A DNA stretch of 64,000 bases from Algoriphagus chordae (GTDB lineage Bacteria; Bacteroidota; Bacteroidia; Cytophagales; Cyclobacteriaceae): contig NZ_QKZT01000006.1 in the NCBI RefSeq assembly GCF_003254055.1, positions 1 through 64,000 of the forward strand, read 5' to 3'. Positions 9,858 through 18,905 of the stretch are shown here, piece after piece. Numbering within the stretch: position 1 is the first letter of the stretch; the number at the start of each line of letters is the position of its first letter. Both the position numbers and the translations under genes were made by a program. The notes beneath the pieces were generated by a model. The model was not told where the DNA came from. It was given only the letters and a program-made list of their open reading frames with translations, and ran no database searches.

Positions 9858-10133
9858 GATGATTTTTTTTTACCTGTCAGGCTCGAAGAGCGCCTATTAT
9901 TTATCCTTATGCACGGAGAGCACCATGTAAATCAGAACTGTGGCTGGTGCAGTTCCAAATAGGATGATTTCAGCAGCAGGCTTTTTAAAAAAAATGAGTC
10001 TGAGTAAATATAAATCAATAATAATGGCATCCTATGCCGGTAAAAAAAATAGATCGTGTTCATAATCAAGGGATAATGATTTTTGTTTAACTTATTCTTT
10101 CGAATAATTTTTCAACTTTTAAACCTAATTCTT
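9858..10133. other. Intergenic stretch between gldJ and the amidase gene
   Basis: No complete gene is visible here. On the minus strand a 43-codon frame ending near 9905 encodes a hydrophobic segment that looks like the end of a membrane protein, but it has no start codon and is closed by a stop upstream. It may be a decayed remnant. Confidence 0.3.
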
Positions 10134-11126
10134 ATGGAATCAAAATATGGATTCACCAAAATGAGTATAGCTGAATTTAGCTCATGGATTCAATCTCAGC
10201 GTATCGCTAGGACCATTCTTACTGTTCAACAGCATCATACTTGGAGTCCCGATTACACACATTTCAATGGAACCAATCACTTCGAGAGGCAGCGAGCTAT
10301 GAAAAACCACCATGTTCGGAATAATGGTTGGTCTGATATTGGGCAGCATTTTACCAGCTTTCCTGATGGTACAATTGTGACAGGGAGAAACTTAGAATTA
10401 CCACCAGCCTGTATTTTCGGCGCCAATCGAGATTCCATTTGTATTGAGCATCTTGGCAATTTTGATGCGAATGAAGATACCATGACCAATGAGCACCGGC
10501 TCGCTATCATACAAATGACGGCTGCCTTATGCGATAAATTCCGACTTCCGGTGAATACCTTTAGCATCATTTACCATCACTGGTTTGAATTGAGCACAGG
10601 AAAAAGAAATAATGGAACAGGTGGAAATAAATCCTGTCCAGGCACTAATTTCTTTGGTGGAAATAAAGTAGAGGACTGTATGACCAATTTCCTTCCGTTG
10701 GTAGAGCAAGCACTTCAAAGTGCTCCCATTCCGCACTTGCCTCCAGGACTCGATAAATATGTAGCCGTCACAGCAAATTCTTTGAATGTACGGATAAGCC
10801 CAACTAGTTCTGCTTCCAAAGCCACAGATAGAGACTCGGTTCAATTGGGTGCAATTCTAAGGATATATGAGGAGTCAAATGGCTGGCTGAAAATCTCCAA
10901 AAGCCAGTCACACTGGGTTTATGGAAAGTACACTACAGATGTGCAAAGAGCCACCGTCAATGCAAATGTACTGCATGTGAGATCTGGGCCAGGCACACAA
11001 TATTCAATAGTGGATAAATTGATGAAATCTGAGGAGATTTTTATTTCTACCATCAAAGGAGATTGGGCCAAAATCTCTTTGGAGGAAAAATGGCTGAGCA
11101 AAAACTATTTGGATTTCAGGCTGTAG
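10134..11126 (+). CDS. N-acetylmuramoyl-L-alanine amidase with two SH3 domains
   Basis: The protein has 330 residues from the ATG at 10134. A TTG start 51 bp upstream would add a short hydrophobic leader but is less likely. The N-terminal two thirds are a type 2 amidase/PGRP domain that cuts the bond between muramic acid and the stem peptide. Zinc-ligand-like histidines appear in VQQHHTW (about residue 30) and IYHHW (about 145). Two bacterial SH3 (type 3) domains follow, with NSLNVRISPTS and NVLHVRSGPGTQYS signatures, and probably bind the wall. No signal peptide is present from the chosen start, as in phage-type endolysins. It is flanked by terminators and looks monocistronic; its physiological role could be wall recycling or attack on competitors. 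Confidence 0.8.
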   Translation: MESKYGFTKMSIAEFSSWIQSQRIARTILTVQQHHTWSPDYTHFNGTNHFERQRAMKNHHVRNNGWSDIGQHFTSFPDGTIVTGRNLELPPACIFGANRDSICIEHLGNFDANEDTMTNEHRLAIIQMTAALCDKFRLPVNTFSIIYHHWFELSTGKRNNGTGGNKSCPGTNFFGGNKVEDCMTNFLPLVEQALQSAPIPHLPPGLDKYVAVTANSLNVRISPTSSASKATDRDSVQLGAILRIYEESNGWLKISKSQSHWVYGKYTTDVQRATVNANVLHVRSGPGTQYSIVDKLMKSEEIFISTIKGDWAKISLEEKWLSKNYLDFRL

Positions 11127-11155
11127 CAGTCAATTGCCTTGAATAGCCTTAATGA

Positions 11156-11192
11156 AATAGAAAAACCTGTCGTCGGACAGGTTTTTCTATTT
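11156..11192. terminator. Bidirectional terminator between convergent genes
   Basis: The arms AATAGAAAAACCTGTC and GACAGGTTTTTCTATT form a perfect 16-bp stem with A and T runs on either side. It serves the amidase gene (+) and probably the opposing gene that ends at 11236. Confidence 0.85.
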
Positions 11193-11235
11193 AAGATCTG
11201 AATGGGGGAATCAGTATGTATTAATAAAGATCAAT

Positions 11236-12162
11236 CTACTTTTTCATATTGGCATAAGTGAATGCCACACTGAATCTAAACATATCCACATTTGCGTCAT
11301 TGTCGCCAGCGAATACAGTTCCATAGCCTACATAGGCACTTAGATAAGGCAAAACCTGGTAACCAACTGTGGCCCCTCCACCGAGAATATTGATTAAGTT
11401 ATCATCGTCTACACCATCCACCACTGTTCTACCTCCATATTGATAGGAGAAGTCAAAGCTTGCCCATAGCTTAGGAGTGAAATTATGCGTTAAGTGGTTT
11501 TCAATTCTAAACATTGCCTTCTGCGCTGTTACCTCTGCTCGAGCACTTCTAGCAGGGTCATTATTGTCAGTATAAAACTGCATGTATGGATAAGTTTCCA
11601 ACCAAGTAGCTTTTCCAGGCGTGGTGGATAAGGGGATATTCATAGGTGTACCCACTTCGATAATCCACCTATTTGTACCTAGGTTCAACAGTTTTTCACT
11701 ATCGTAGGTACCCGAATACCATAACCTAAGATTTCCAGTCATGGTGAAGGTAGGTGTATGTTTTGAAAACTCCTGAATCGTCAAAGCTGGAGAATTAATC
11801 AAGCCCAGTTCCATCGCGACAAAGCCATCTGCAAAGCCATTCGCATTTATTGAAGTTACTCCAGGGCTAGCTTCAACGTTACCAGTGGCTGATCCTGGAT
11901 TAATCATTGCATAAACTCGGGCATAGCGGCCCTTGATCCCAAATGTGTGAAATAAGGTAATGGGGGCTACGTCAATTGTGAACTCAGCTCCGTCGACCAA
12001 AATTGTTCCTGATGGTACCAAGTTTTGGGTCAGATGAAGGTATTTAGGATTAATTCCCCATATCCCTGTAGGTGCAAAATTGTGGGATTTTGGACCATCG
12101 CCTTGGGCAAAAGTTTTTATACTTAGAAAAAGAATGGTGATTACTAAAAGGCTTCTCTTCAT
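11236..12162 (-). CDS. Outer-membrane transporter-like protein (phenol MetA-pathway family)
   Basis: This 308-residue protein has a clear signal peptide (hydrophobic to about residue 18, cleaved after FAQ). The mature part begins GPKSHNFAPTGIWGINPKYL and is rich in alternating beta strands, ending in an aromatic strand typical of outer-membrane barrels. It resembles the family annotated as putative MetA-pathway of phenol degradation, which are predicted OM channels of unknown substrate. There are no operon partners. The assignment rests on overall pattern, so the substrate is unknown. Confidence 0.65.
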   Translation of the reverse strand: MKRSLLVITILFLSIKTFAQGDGPKSHNFAPTGIWGINPKYLHLTQNLVPSGTILVDGAEFTIDVAPITLFHTFGIKGRYARVYAMINPGSATGNVEASPGVTSINANGFADGFVAMELGLINSPALTIQEFSKHTPTFTMTGNLRLWYSGTYDSEKLLNLGTNRWIIEVGTPMNIPLSTTPGKATWLETYPYMQFYTDNNDPARSARAEVTAQKAMFRIENHLTHNFTPKLWASFDFSYQYGGRTVVDGVDDDNLINILGGGATVGYQVLPYLSAYVGYGTVFAGDNDANVDMFRFSVAFTYANMKK

Positions 12163-12600
12163 TGATTTGAGTTGTAATAATACGCAAGATAGTCACCGAG
12201 GTGAAATAATTACTTATGTGAATACCAGATTGGTGATGAGAATACGCGCTCTTAAATAGTTAAAGGTTTTCTCACAACATTGTGGTCATGTATAAGGACA
12301 AACGTTAAAACTCATGACCCACTCCGTGGTCATGCGTTTCATGATCCAATTAATGCCGGATAAATGATCCCAAATGGGGACAAACCTTGAATAGCCATGG
12401 GTGCAACTCCTCCCGATTTTGTGATTTGACTTCTCAAATTGAGGAGTTATTACTAGGTCAGAAATATTCGAATGCTGCCTAATATCTGATAAGGAGGGAT
12501 ATTCTTTTTGGAATAGTATTGGTAATTCTTTTATCGCTTCCATACAGAAGCTACTTTCTCTTAATAAGAGGAAGTAATTACCAACTTAACCACAATTATC
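12163..12600. other. Intergenic stretch, no supported gene
   Basis: This region separates two divergent genes. It contains short inverted repeats (for example ATGACC/GGTCAT around 12316-12335). An 85-codon minus-strand frame (12286-12543) has no recognisable family features and was not accepted. Promoters of both flanking genes must lie here, but none was pinned down. Confidence 0.4.
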
Positions 12601-13161
12601 ATGAGTTTATTAAAAGATGCAAGAATAGCAATCCTTGCCACCAATGGGTTCGAGGAATCAGAACTTGTAGAACCAAAACGAGCGCTAGAACGTGAAGGCG
12701 CGGAAGTGTTTATTATTTCTCCTGAAAATGATCATATAAAAGGCTGGAAAAATGGAAACTGGAGTGATGAGATCAAGGTAGATGCTAGGGTAGATCAGGT
12801 AAGTTCGAAAGATTTTGATTCGTTGATGATACCTGGTGGTGTGATCAATCCTGACCTATTGAGACGGGACATGACCTCGGTAAATTTCGTCAAAAGTTTT
12901 TTTGATGATCATAAGCCAGTAGCAGCAATATGCCATGGACCTCAGATGCTAATACAGGCAGAGGTGACTAATGGTCGCACCTTGACTTCATTTGAATCAA
13001 TAAGAAAAGACCTTGAAAATTCCGGTGCACACTGGATAGATGAAGAAGTTGTTGTTGATCGTGGGTTAGTTACCTCTAGGAGTCCCAAAGACCTTCCTGC
13101 ATTTAATAAGAAAATGGTAGAAGAATTTCGGGAAGGCAAGCATGCCGGACAAACTGCCTAA
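12601..13161 (+). CDS. DJ-1/PfpI family protein (YhbO/YfkM-like glyoxalase/deglycase type)
   Basis: This 186-residue type 1 glutamine-amidotransferase-fold protein has the nucleophile elbow AAICHGPQ with Cys111-His112 and the conserved Glu18 (GFEESEL). Family members such as YhbO are stress proteins reported to act on methylglyoxal, glycation adducts or as proteases. The size matches the PfpI subfamily and there is no signal peptide, so it is cytoplasmic. It is a single gene closed by a strong terminator. The exact activity cannot be read from sequence. Confidence 0.88.
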   Translation: MSLLKDARIAILATNGFEESELVEPKRALEREGAEVFIISPENDHIKGWKNGNWSDEIKVDARVDQVSSKDFDSLMIPGGVINPDLLRRDMTSVNFVKSFFDDHKPVAAICHGPQMLIQAEVTNGRTLTSFESIRKDLENSGAHWIDEEVVVDRGLVTSRSPKDLPAFNKKMVEEFREGKHAGQTA

Positions 13162-13167
13162 CAATTA

Positions 13168-13200
13168 AAAATCCCGATTAATTAAATTTAATCGGGATTT
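13168..13200 (+). terminator. Rho-independent terminator of the PfpI gene
   Basis: The arms AAATCCCGATTAA and TTAATCGGGATTT are perfect inverted repeats, followed by T-rich sequence. Confidence 0.88.
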
Positions 13201-13258
13201 TCATTCCATTTATAGGATGTAATGTTTCTCAGGGGGGGGAAATGGTATCCCCACTAAG

Positions 13259-13275
13259 CGTAGATTGTATCTACG
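13259..13275. repeat. REP-like palindrome
   Basis: A perfect 7-bp inverted repeat, CGTAGAT and ATCTACG, is separated by TGT. It resembles in design the element at 2003-2023 and may belong to a dispersed REP-like class. Confidence 0.4.
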
Positions 13276-13412
13276 TTTATATATATTTTTTGGAATTCCT
13301 AAGATATGAGTTCAACATCTTCAGTGTTGCCGTATCCCATCATCATTTTGCATATCCACGGGTTGCACCTGCGGGGAACAAATGCTGCAAACAACTTTAG
13401 GCAAATAGTGAT

Positions 13413-13613
13413 TCATTGCAGAAATCGCTTGAGATAGATCAGCGCAATGCCGAGAATTGCTCCTAGCTGTATGAAAATCTCGGAGGTTTTGACAAATTCA
13501 TCCTCGTGGATATTCATGGCGGCAGAAGCCAAAATCATGTGTCCCGTAGATGATACAGGTAAAAATTCGGTCAAGCCCTCGATGATGGCAATGATAATAG
13601 TTTGAGTAATCGT
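13413..13613 (-). pseudogene. uppP: Truncated remnant of undecaprenyl-diphosphatase (uppP/bacA)
   Basis: On the minus strand a 66-codon frame reads as the N-terminal part of UppP: AIIEGLTEFLPVSSTGHM is the family signature (first BacA motif), followed by FIQLGAILGIALIYLKRF. A stop (TGA at 13413-13415) then ends the frame right after the second helix. The intact enzyme is about 265 residues, so roughly three quarters is missing. No ATG starts the frame: an ACG (13611-13613) sits where Met is expected, and a stop lies further upstream. The fragment was too short and startless to be found as a normal gene. It is probably a decayed duplicate; a functional copy should exist elsewhere. Confidence 0.8.
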
Positions 13614-13792
13614 GCGGAAAATGGGGAAGTTACTAGATGATTTAAGTGCAAAAAGTTAACAAACCCTGTTGGACTAGGGGAAAATATTTTTTGGGAATCC
13701 ATGCTCTTTGGATTTCTTAACAGCTAATTTGGTAACACTGTGTTTCATAAAGCGTAAAAAAATCAAATCATAAATTGTTTAACAACTCAGCT

Positions 13793-15676
13793 ATGGAAAA
13801 ACCATCTTTTACTTTAATCCTATTTCTACTTAGCCTTGTAGCCTTTTCTCAAGAAATAAAAGAAACCCCCTTTAAGTCTGGAATCAAAGAAGTAACCGTT
13901 TTCCTCTCTGGTGCGCAGGTTTTCGAAACTGCCCAAGGCCAACTTGCGGCAGGGGAGTCTCTTGTGTTGATCAAGGGGCTTTCGCCATACATAGATGAGA
14001 AAAGCATACAGGTGAAAGGCTTGGGGAATTTCACGATTCAGGCTGTGAATAGGAGGATGGACTATCTGACTGAAGTGGAAGTGAGCGAAAAAGTAAAGGC
14101 TCTAGAAACTCAAATCGAAACGATCCAAACTAATCAGAATCGAGAAAATCAGCGAATGGAAGTTTTGAAGGAGAAAAATGAGCTGCTCAATGCCAATAAA
14201 AAACTTGGCGGGGCAGCAGCAGGTCCTACGGTAGCGGAGCTCAAGCAAGCGATAGAATTTTATGATTCTGAACTGATGAAAATCAAAAATGAGGAATTGG
14301 AGATCTCGGAAAATGTGAAAAATGAAAGACAGGAGATCGCTAAACTTAGAAATCAGATCAATGCCATGCGGGAATCTGGTAACAAATCCACTTCTGAAAT
14401 CCGAATAAGAGTAAAAACGGAGACTGCTGGACCAGCCAGCTTTGAACTGAATTACTTGGTTGCAAATGCCGGTTGGTATCCCAAATATGACGTGCGAGTA
14501 AAAAATGTGAGTTCTCCGCTTTCCTTGAATTACAAGGCGGAAGTTTATCAGAATACTGGAGTGAATTGGAAAAATGTGAAGCTTCGATTTTCCAACGGTA
14601 ATCCAAATCAAAGCGGTCAAATCCCAGAATTGGACAAGTGGGAGCTGAATTATGCACGATTGACCTCCTACACTCCAAAAGCTCAGAGCTTCACTACTGT
14701 TTCTGGAAGAGTATTAGATGCAGGGACAGGTGAAGCTCTTCCAGGAACTAGCATTTTGGTGAAGGGAACCACGATAGGGACTGCTACAGATTTTGAAGGG
14801 AAATACTCGCTGACACTCCCACCAAATTCCTCTTCATTGATTGCCTCCTTTATTGGTTATGCTCCAAAGGAAGTATTCATCAACTCCCCAGTGCTGAATG
14901 TTCGATTGAATCCAGATACCCAAGCACTGAATGAAGTGGTGGAGGTAGGATATGCTTTACAGGGTAAAGTTGCTGGGATCGATATATCCAACAGAGAACG
15001 AAGAATGTCTTCACCTACTATGGAATTGGAAGTAGCGAATTCTATCGCTACTACAGTAGTCGAAAACCAAACGACCGTAGAAATCGAAGTTGCCGAGCCA
15101 TATTCCATTAAATCAAATGGAGAAAAAACTCTTGTAGATCTGAAGGGCTACGATATCCCGGCGATCTACCAGTATTCAGCAGTACCCAAACTCGATAATG
15201 ATGCATTCCTAATTGCTCAGGTCACTGATTGGAGTCAGTATAGCTTGTTGCAAGGGGAGAGCAACTTGTACTTTGAGGATGGTTTTGTAGGCAAATCCAT
15301 CTTGGATGCTGCAGCGCTACAGGACACCTTAGAGATATCTATGGGCAGAGATAAAAGCATAGTGATTCAGAGGGAGAAAAAAGGAGAGTTTTCCAAAAAG
15401 CGAAGTATCGGTAATAATATCACGGAAACTCGTGGCTATGAAATCACCGTGAGAAATAATAAGTCTCAAGCGATTACGATCAGTCTGTTGGATCAAATTC
15501 CAGTGTCGGTGAATTCGGAGATTAGCGTAGAATCCCTAGAATTGTCTGGAGGAAGCCTTGATCCACAGACTGGAAAAGTTACTTGGCAATTGACCATCCC
15601 TGCCGGTGGGCAGCAGGTTATTCCACTGCAGTATGAGGTCAAATATCCTAAGAAGGAAAAAGTGCTTTTGGATTAG
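13793..15676 (+). CDS. MuiA-family DUF4140/DUF4139 protein with embedded carboxypeptidase-like regulatory domain
   Basis: This 627-residue secreted protein has a signal peptide ending near AFSQ. The start is the ATG at 13793, not the TTG 18 bp earlier. In order there is DUF4140 (KEVTVFLSGAQVFETAQG), a coiled coil (about 75-200, rich in Glu/Lys/Gln), and the first half of DUF4139 (NAGWYPKYDVRV, YKAEVYQNTGVNWKNV). Then comes an inserted CarboxypepD_reg-like domain (VSGRVLDAGTGEALPG to SFIGYAPKEVF), followed by a SusC-like linker EVVEVGYALQGKVAG, and the rest of DUF4139. Family members are called mucoidy inhibitor A, of unknown biochemical role. The insert is the kind normally found at the N-terminus of SusC receptors. 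Confidence 0.82.
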   Translation: MEKPSFTLILFLLSLVAFSQEIKETPFKSGIKEVTVFLSGAQVFETAQGQLAAGESLVLIKGLSPYIDEKSIQVKGLGNFTIQAVNRRMDYLTEVEVSEKVKALETQIETIQTNQNRENQRMEVLKEKNELLNANKKLGGAAAGPTVAELKQAIEFYDSELMKIKNEELEISENVKNERQEIAKLRNQINAMRESGNKSTSEIRIRVKTETAGPASFELNYLVANAGWYPKYDVRVKNVSSPLSLNYKAEVYQNTGVNWKNVKLRFSNGNPNQSGQIPELDKWELNYARLTSYTPKAQSFTTVSGRVLDAGTGEALPGTSILVKGTTIGTATDFEGKYSLTLPPNSSSLIASFIGYAPKEVFINSPVLNVRLNPDTQALNEVVEVGYALQGKVAGIDISNRERRMSSPTMELEVANSIATTVVENQTTVEIEVAEPYSIKSNGEKTLVDLKGYDIPAIYQYSAVPKLDNDAFLIAQVTDWSQYSLLQGESNLYFEDGFVGKSILDAAALQDTLEISMGRDKSIVIQREKKGEFSKKRSIGNNITETRGYEITVRNNKSQAITISLLDQIPVSVNSEISVESLELSGGSLDPQTGKVTWQLTIPAGGQQVIPLQYEVKYPKKEKVLLD

Positions 15677-15712
15677 GACTCGACTTAGGTTATTTGATTT
15701 GCTGGAAAAATG

Positions 15713-15756
15713 AAAAGGGGCTAAACTAGCTTGATACGCTAATTTAGCCCCTTTTT
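15713..15756. terminator. Bidirectional terminator between convergent genes
   Basis: The arms AAAAGGGGCTAAA and TTAGCCCCTTTTT enclose an internal AGC/GCT hairpin, with A and T tracts on both sides. It serves the MuiA-type gene and the phosphodiesterase gene. Confidence 0.85.
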
Positions 15757-15781
15757 GTAGCTGCTAAACGAATAGCTCAGC

Positions 15782-17005
15782 TTACTTTACTACCCAGTAA
15801 TTCAGGTATCCAGCCGGAGTTTCAAGGACTACCTTGAAGATCTCTGATTGAGTTCCGTTGAGGGAGAATGTCTTCTGTTCATCGTCTAAGTTTACATCGC
15901 CTACGAGCCAGTAGTTGTCCAGACCACCAGTTTTGAAATTGTTGGTGGTAGAAACCCAAACTTTACCTTTTTGACCTTTGGCAAGAGATTTCCAGTTCAT
16001 TTTAATTTCACCATTAGTCAGTTCAGCTTTAAGGCTTGATGCCGCTACTGGGCCGATGAATGGTGATCCATCTAATTCCATCGCAATCTTTTTAGGAATA
16101 GACAATCCCATGTGATTAGCAATAGAAGGTAGGATGTCCACCATTTGCGGCGTTTCCTCAAAATGAGCATTAGTGTTTTTAGAATTAGTTACTATCCAGA
16201 TAGTACGCTCTCTCTGGGTTTGACCACCGTGACCAAAGCCATCTGCAGATCTACCATGATCGGTGGTGATTACGATCAACCAATCTTCTCCGAAAGCTTT
16301 TTCTCTATGCTGAATAGCTTCCCATACGCGCCCGATTTGCACATCGGCTTTCTCTACGCCGTCGATCATTTGAGGACTATTGCCGAAGCTGTGCCCCATA
16401 TCATCAGAATATTCCAAATACATCCATGACATATCAGGAGCTTCCGTTTGTATGTAGCTAGCAGCTTCTTTGGATACAGCTTCATCGATTTTATAAATGA
16501 ACGTTCTGTCATCTCCATGTGGGAAATTCAAGCTATCCAACTCCATTCCATCAAAGTAATAGTCAAAAATGAAGGGGCCGGTTTCAGGTAGATTTGCTCC
16601 TACTAGTTTGGTTCTATTGTCTAACCAGGTAGAAAAGATCGCTGTTTTCTTGCTTGGATCTGACTCCTTCAGCATCCGGAAAATTGTCCAGTAGTTGTAA
16701 TTCGGCTTTTTGATGCTGTTTCCCCAGACGTTATGCTTATTTGCCCAAACGCCAGTCAATAGAGAATTGTAACCTACAGCAGAAATGGTGGGAGTTTGAG
16801 AATATCCTCCAACTTCACCGCCCATACTAGCTTTCGTATATCCGCCTACAGCAGAGATTTTATCAATATTTGGAGTAGCTACGCTGTCAAGGACATCGGC
16901 AGGTATTCCGTCAAGTATTACAAATAGTACCTTTTTGGCATTTTTCTGAGCGTATCCTTGAGAGACAAGTAGCGCCATGGCAACGGCCATTAGTATTCTT
17001 TTCAT
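15782..17005 (-). CDS. Secreted alkaline-phosphatase-superfamily phosphodiesterase/pyrophosphatase (NPP-like)
   Basis: This 407-residue protein starts at the ATG at 17003-17005, giving signal peptide MKRILMAVAMALLVSQGYAQ; an upstream ATG would prepend 26 odd residues. Superfamily metal motifs are visible: LFVILDGIPADVL, the nucleophile region SQTPTISAVGYNSLLTG with a threonine, SDDMGH, ITTDHGR and GHGG. This is the type I phosphodiesterase/nucleotide pyrophosphatase layout. The C-terminus has a small beta module. It lies downstream of susC-susD on the same strand, 87 bp after susD, so it probably acts in the periplasm or on the surface on the ligand imported by SusCD. Confidence 0.87.
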   Translation of the reverse strand: MKRILMAVAMALLVSQGYAQKNAKKVLFVILDGIPADVLDSVATPNIDKISAVGGYTKASMGGEVGGYSQTPTISAVGYNSLLTGVWANKHNVWGNSIKKPNYNYWTIFRMLKESDPSKKTAIFSTWLDNRTKLVGANLPETGPFIFDYYFDGMELDSLNFPHGDDRTFIYKIDEAVSKEAASYIQTEAPDMSWMYLEYSDDMGHSFGNSPQMIDGVEKADVQIGRVWEAIQHREKAFGEDWLIVITTDHGRSADGFGHGGQTQRERTIWIVTNSKNTNAHFEETPQMVDILPSIANHMGLSIPKKIAMELDGSPFIGPVAASSLKAELTNGEIKMNWKSLAKGQKGKVWVSTTNNFKTGGLDNYWLVGDVNLDDEQKTFSLNGTQSEIFKVVLETPAGYLNYWVVK

Positions 17006-17092
17006 TCTTTTTCTAATTATATACTGTAAGTCACTATATGAAAATGGCCTGACCTTTAGAGTCAAGCCACCGTGCAAGTTCAAAATTCTATA

Positions 17093-18886
17093 TTAATTCC
17101 AGCCGAAGATCTGCTTCAAATTAGGATTCAATGTCACCTGCTGGACAGGCACTGGACGATAGTAGTATTTAGGCTCCTCAAAAGTCCGTGCTTTTGTCTC
17201 AGTTACCATCATTCCACCATCTTCACCATTTTCCAAGAATACATCTACATTCTCATCGATAGTACCTGCTTTGTAATAAAGCAAATCTACGCCAAGGCTG
17301 TTTTTCTCCTTTTCATCTCCTACTGGAATGGTGGTGTCCTTGCTGACCAAGATAATATCTTCTACGCCGTCGCCAGTTAGATCGTATTTACCAAGACCTG
17401 CAAAGTACATTCCCTGAGGAATATTTTCGAATAATTTGCCTGCATGCCATCTCATCATATCATCGTATCGATAGCCTTCCACTGCAAATTCAACTCTTCT
17501 TTCTCTTCTGATCTCTAAGGTAACTCCTAGATTAGAACCGCTTAGGTTTGGATATTTCGCCACAAGAAATGGATCTGGAGACATATTAGCTTCTACCATA
17601 TTCAATGCTGGCATACCTGCTCTTTCTCTCAGTAGATTTACTGACATATCTAGATCTGCCTGTGTCAACTCATTCAATTCAACTTTAGCTTCTGCATACG
17701 ACAATAGAACCTCTGCATATCGATAGGCAGGGAAATCAGCACTTGAAATCTCTATATTATCCGTAGTGTTCTGATATCCTTTGATCTGGTGATAACCAGT
17801 AAAGTTCTTATTCAGACCCTGAATATAAGGGACGGAATTTGGTGCTCGAACCCATCCAGGATAGGCTACAGTCTGCATCAATCTAGGATCTCTGTCTTGA
17901 AATTCATCTACAAAACCGAGTTGCATGTGATTAGGAACTGAAGAATAATAAGAACCATCCTTCATTAAATAGCTCATAACCAAGTCTCTAGAAGGAGACT
18001 GCTCATAATCTCCAAACACTCCAGTGTTTACATCACCACTTCTATCTTTAGTAGCGTCATATGCATTAACCAGAATTACTTCAGAGTTGCCCATTAGATC
18101 CTGACTACTGAAAAGAGTTGCATAGTCTGATTCAGGATGGCCAGTAGAATAAACAGAATATTTACCTGATTCCATGATGTCTGATGCCATATCACGAGCC
18201 TTTTGTAAGAAATCCGAAGCAGAACCTTCTAGCCCTAGTTCTGAATGGTACTTTCTGTAGGTTCCCTCGTACAGAGTCAGACGAGTATAGAATGCTTTGA
18301 TTGCGGATAATCCTGGAGTACCAGAAGGTACGGATTCACGTACGTTGTTTACTGCAAACTTCAAATCTTCCATCACGTTAGTCATTACTCTTTCTCTAGA
18401 ATCCTGAGTCTTGTATAGCTGCTCATCATCACTAGGATCTAACGTATGTTCATACCAAGGAACATCAGAATATCTTTTGACCATTCCGAAGTAGAAAACA
18501 GCTCTGTAATATCTAGCCAAGCCAACATAATGCGCAATAGCTTCTTCTGAAGCTACGGCTCTCTCATAATTGTCCAGGAAATAATTGATATTTCTCAAAG
18601 TGCCCCAGTTCCATCCACCAGTAAGTGTTTGAGAGCTTGGAGTGCCTGTTACTATATTCTTGATTTCTACGGCTCCAGTTGTAGCCATATTGTCACTGCT
18701 TTGACCAGCTTGGTAGCTTCCAGGCCCAGCCATGGTAAGTAGGCCGTTTACATAGAGTTCAAGGTCTTCTTCAGACTTGAAAAACTCTTCAGGTGCCACT
18801 GAAGTTTGTGGATACCTATCCAGAAATTCATCGTTGCAGGAAGACAATGCCATCACTGCAGCTATTAAGACGATATATTTTTTCAT
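17093..18886 (-). CDS. SusD/RagB-family substrate-binding lipoprotein
   Basis: This 597-residue lipoprotein has lipobox ALSSC with Cys17 when started at the ATG at 18884-18886; an ATG 12 bp earlier is possible. The start of the mature protein, NDEFLDRYPQTSVAPEEFF, is the standard SusD signature. TPR-like helices follow (YYRAVFYFGMVKRY, RYAEVLLSYAEAKVEL), as does the C-terminal LEIRRERRVEFAVEGYRYDD. It caps the SusC receptor and binds the nutrient at the cell surface. It starts 19 bp after the susC stop, so the pair is one operon. Confidence 0.95.
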   Translation of the reverse strand: MKKYIVLIAAVMALSSCNDEFLDRYPQTSVAPEEFFKSEEDLELYVNGLLTMAGPGSYQAGQSSDNMATTGAVEIKNIVTGTPSSQTLTGGWNWGTLRNINYFLDNYERAVASEEAIAHYVGLARYYRAVFYFGMVKRYSDVPWYEHTLDPSDDEQLYKTQDSRERVMTNVMEDLKFAVNNVRESVPSGTPGLSAIKAFYTRLTLYEGTYRKYHSELGLEGSASDFLQKARDMASDIMESGKYSVYSTGHPESDYATLFSSQDLMGNSEVILVNAYDATKDRSGDVNTGVFGDYEQSPSRDLVMSYLMKDGSYYSSVPNHMQLGFVDEFQDRDPRLMQTVAYPGWVRAPNSVPYIQGLNKNFTGYHQIKGYQNTTDNIEISSADFPAYRYAEVLLSYAEAKVELNELTQADLDMSVNLLRERAGMPALNMVEANMSPDPFLVAKYPNLSGSNLGVTLEIRRERRVEFAVEGYRYDDMMRWHAGKLFENIPQGMYFAGLGKYDLTGDGVEDIILVSKDTTIPVGDEKEKNSLGVDLLYYKAGTIDENVDVFLENGEDGGMMVTETKARTFEEPKYYYRPVPVQQVTLNPNLKQIFGWN

Positions 18887-18905
18887 GATCTTATTCATTT
18901 CTTAA

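Noticed and set aside
9684..9962. 92-codon plus-strand frame overlapping the end of gldJ
   Set aside because: It overlaps a confident gene in another frame for most of its length and spans the gldJ terminator.
10083..10133. TTG start adding 17 hydrophobic residues to the amidase
   Set aside because: The stretch is not conserved-looking and an ATG at 10134 fits the domain start; the alternative cannot be fully excluded.
12286..12543. 85-codon minus-strand frame upstream of the PfpI gene
   Set aside because: No recognisable family, no operon partner and poor protein-like composition; it lies in the shared promoter gap of two divergent genes.
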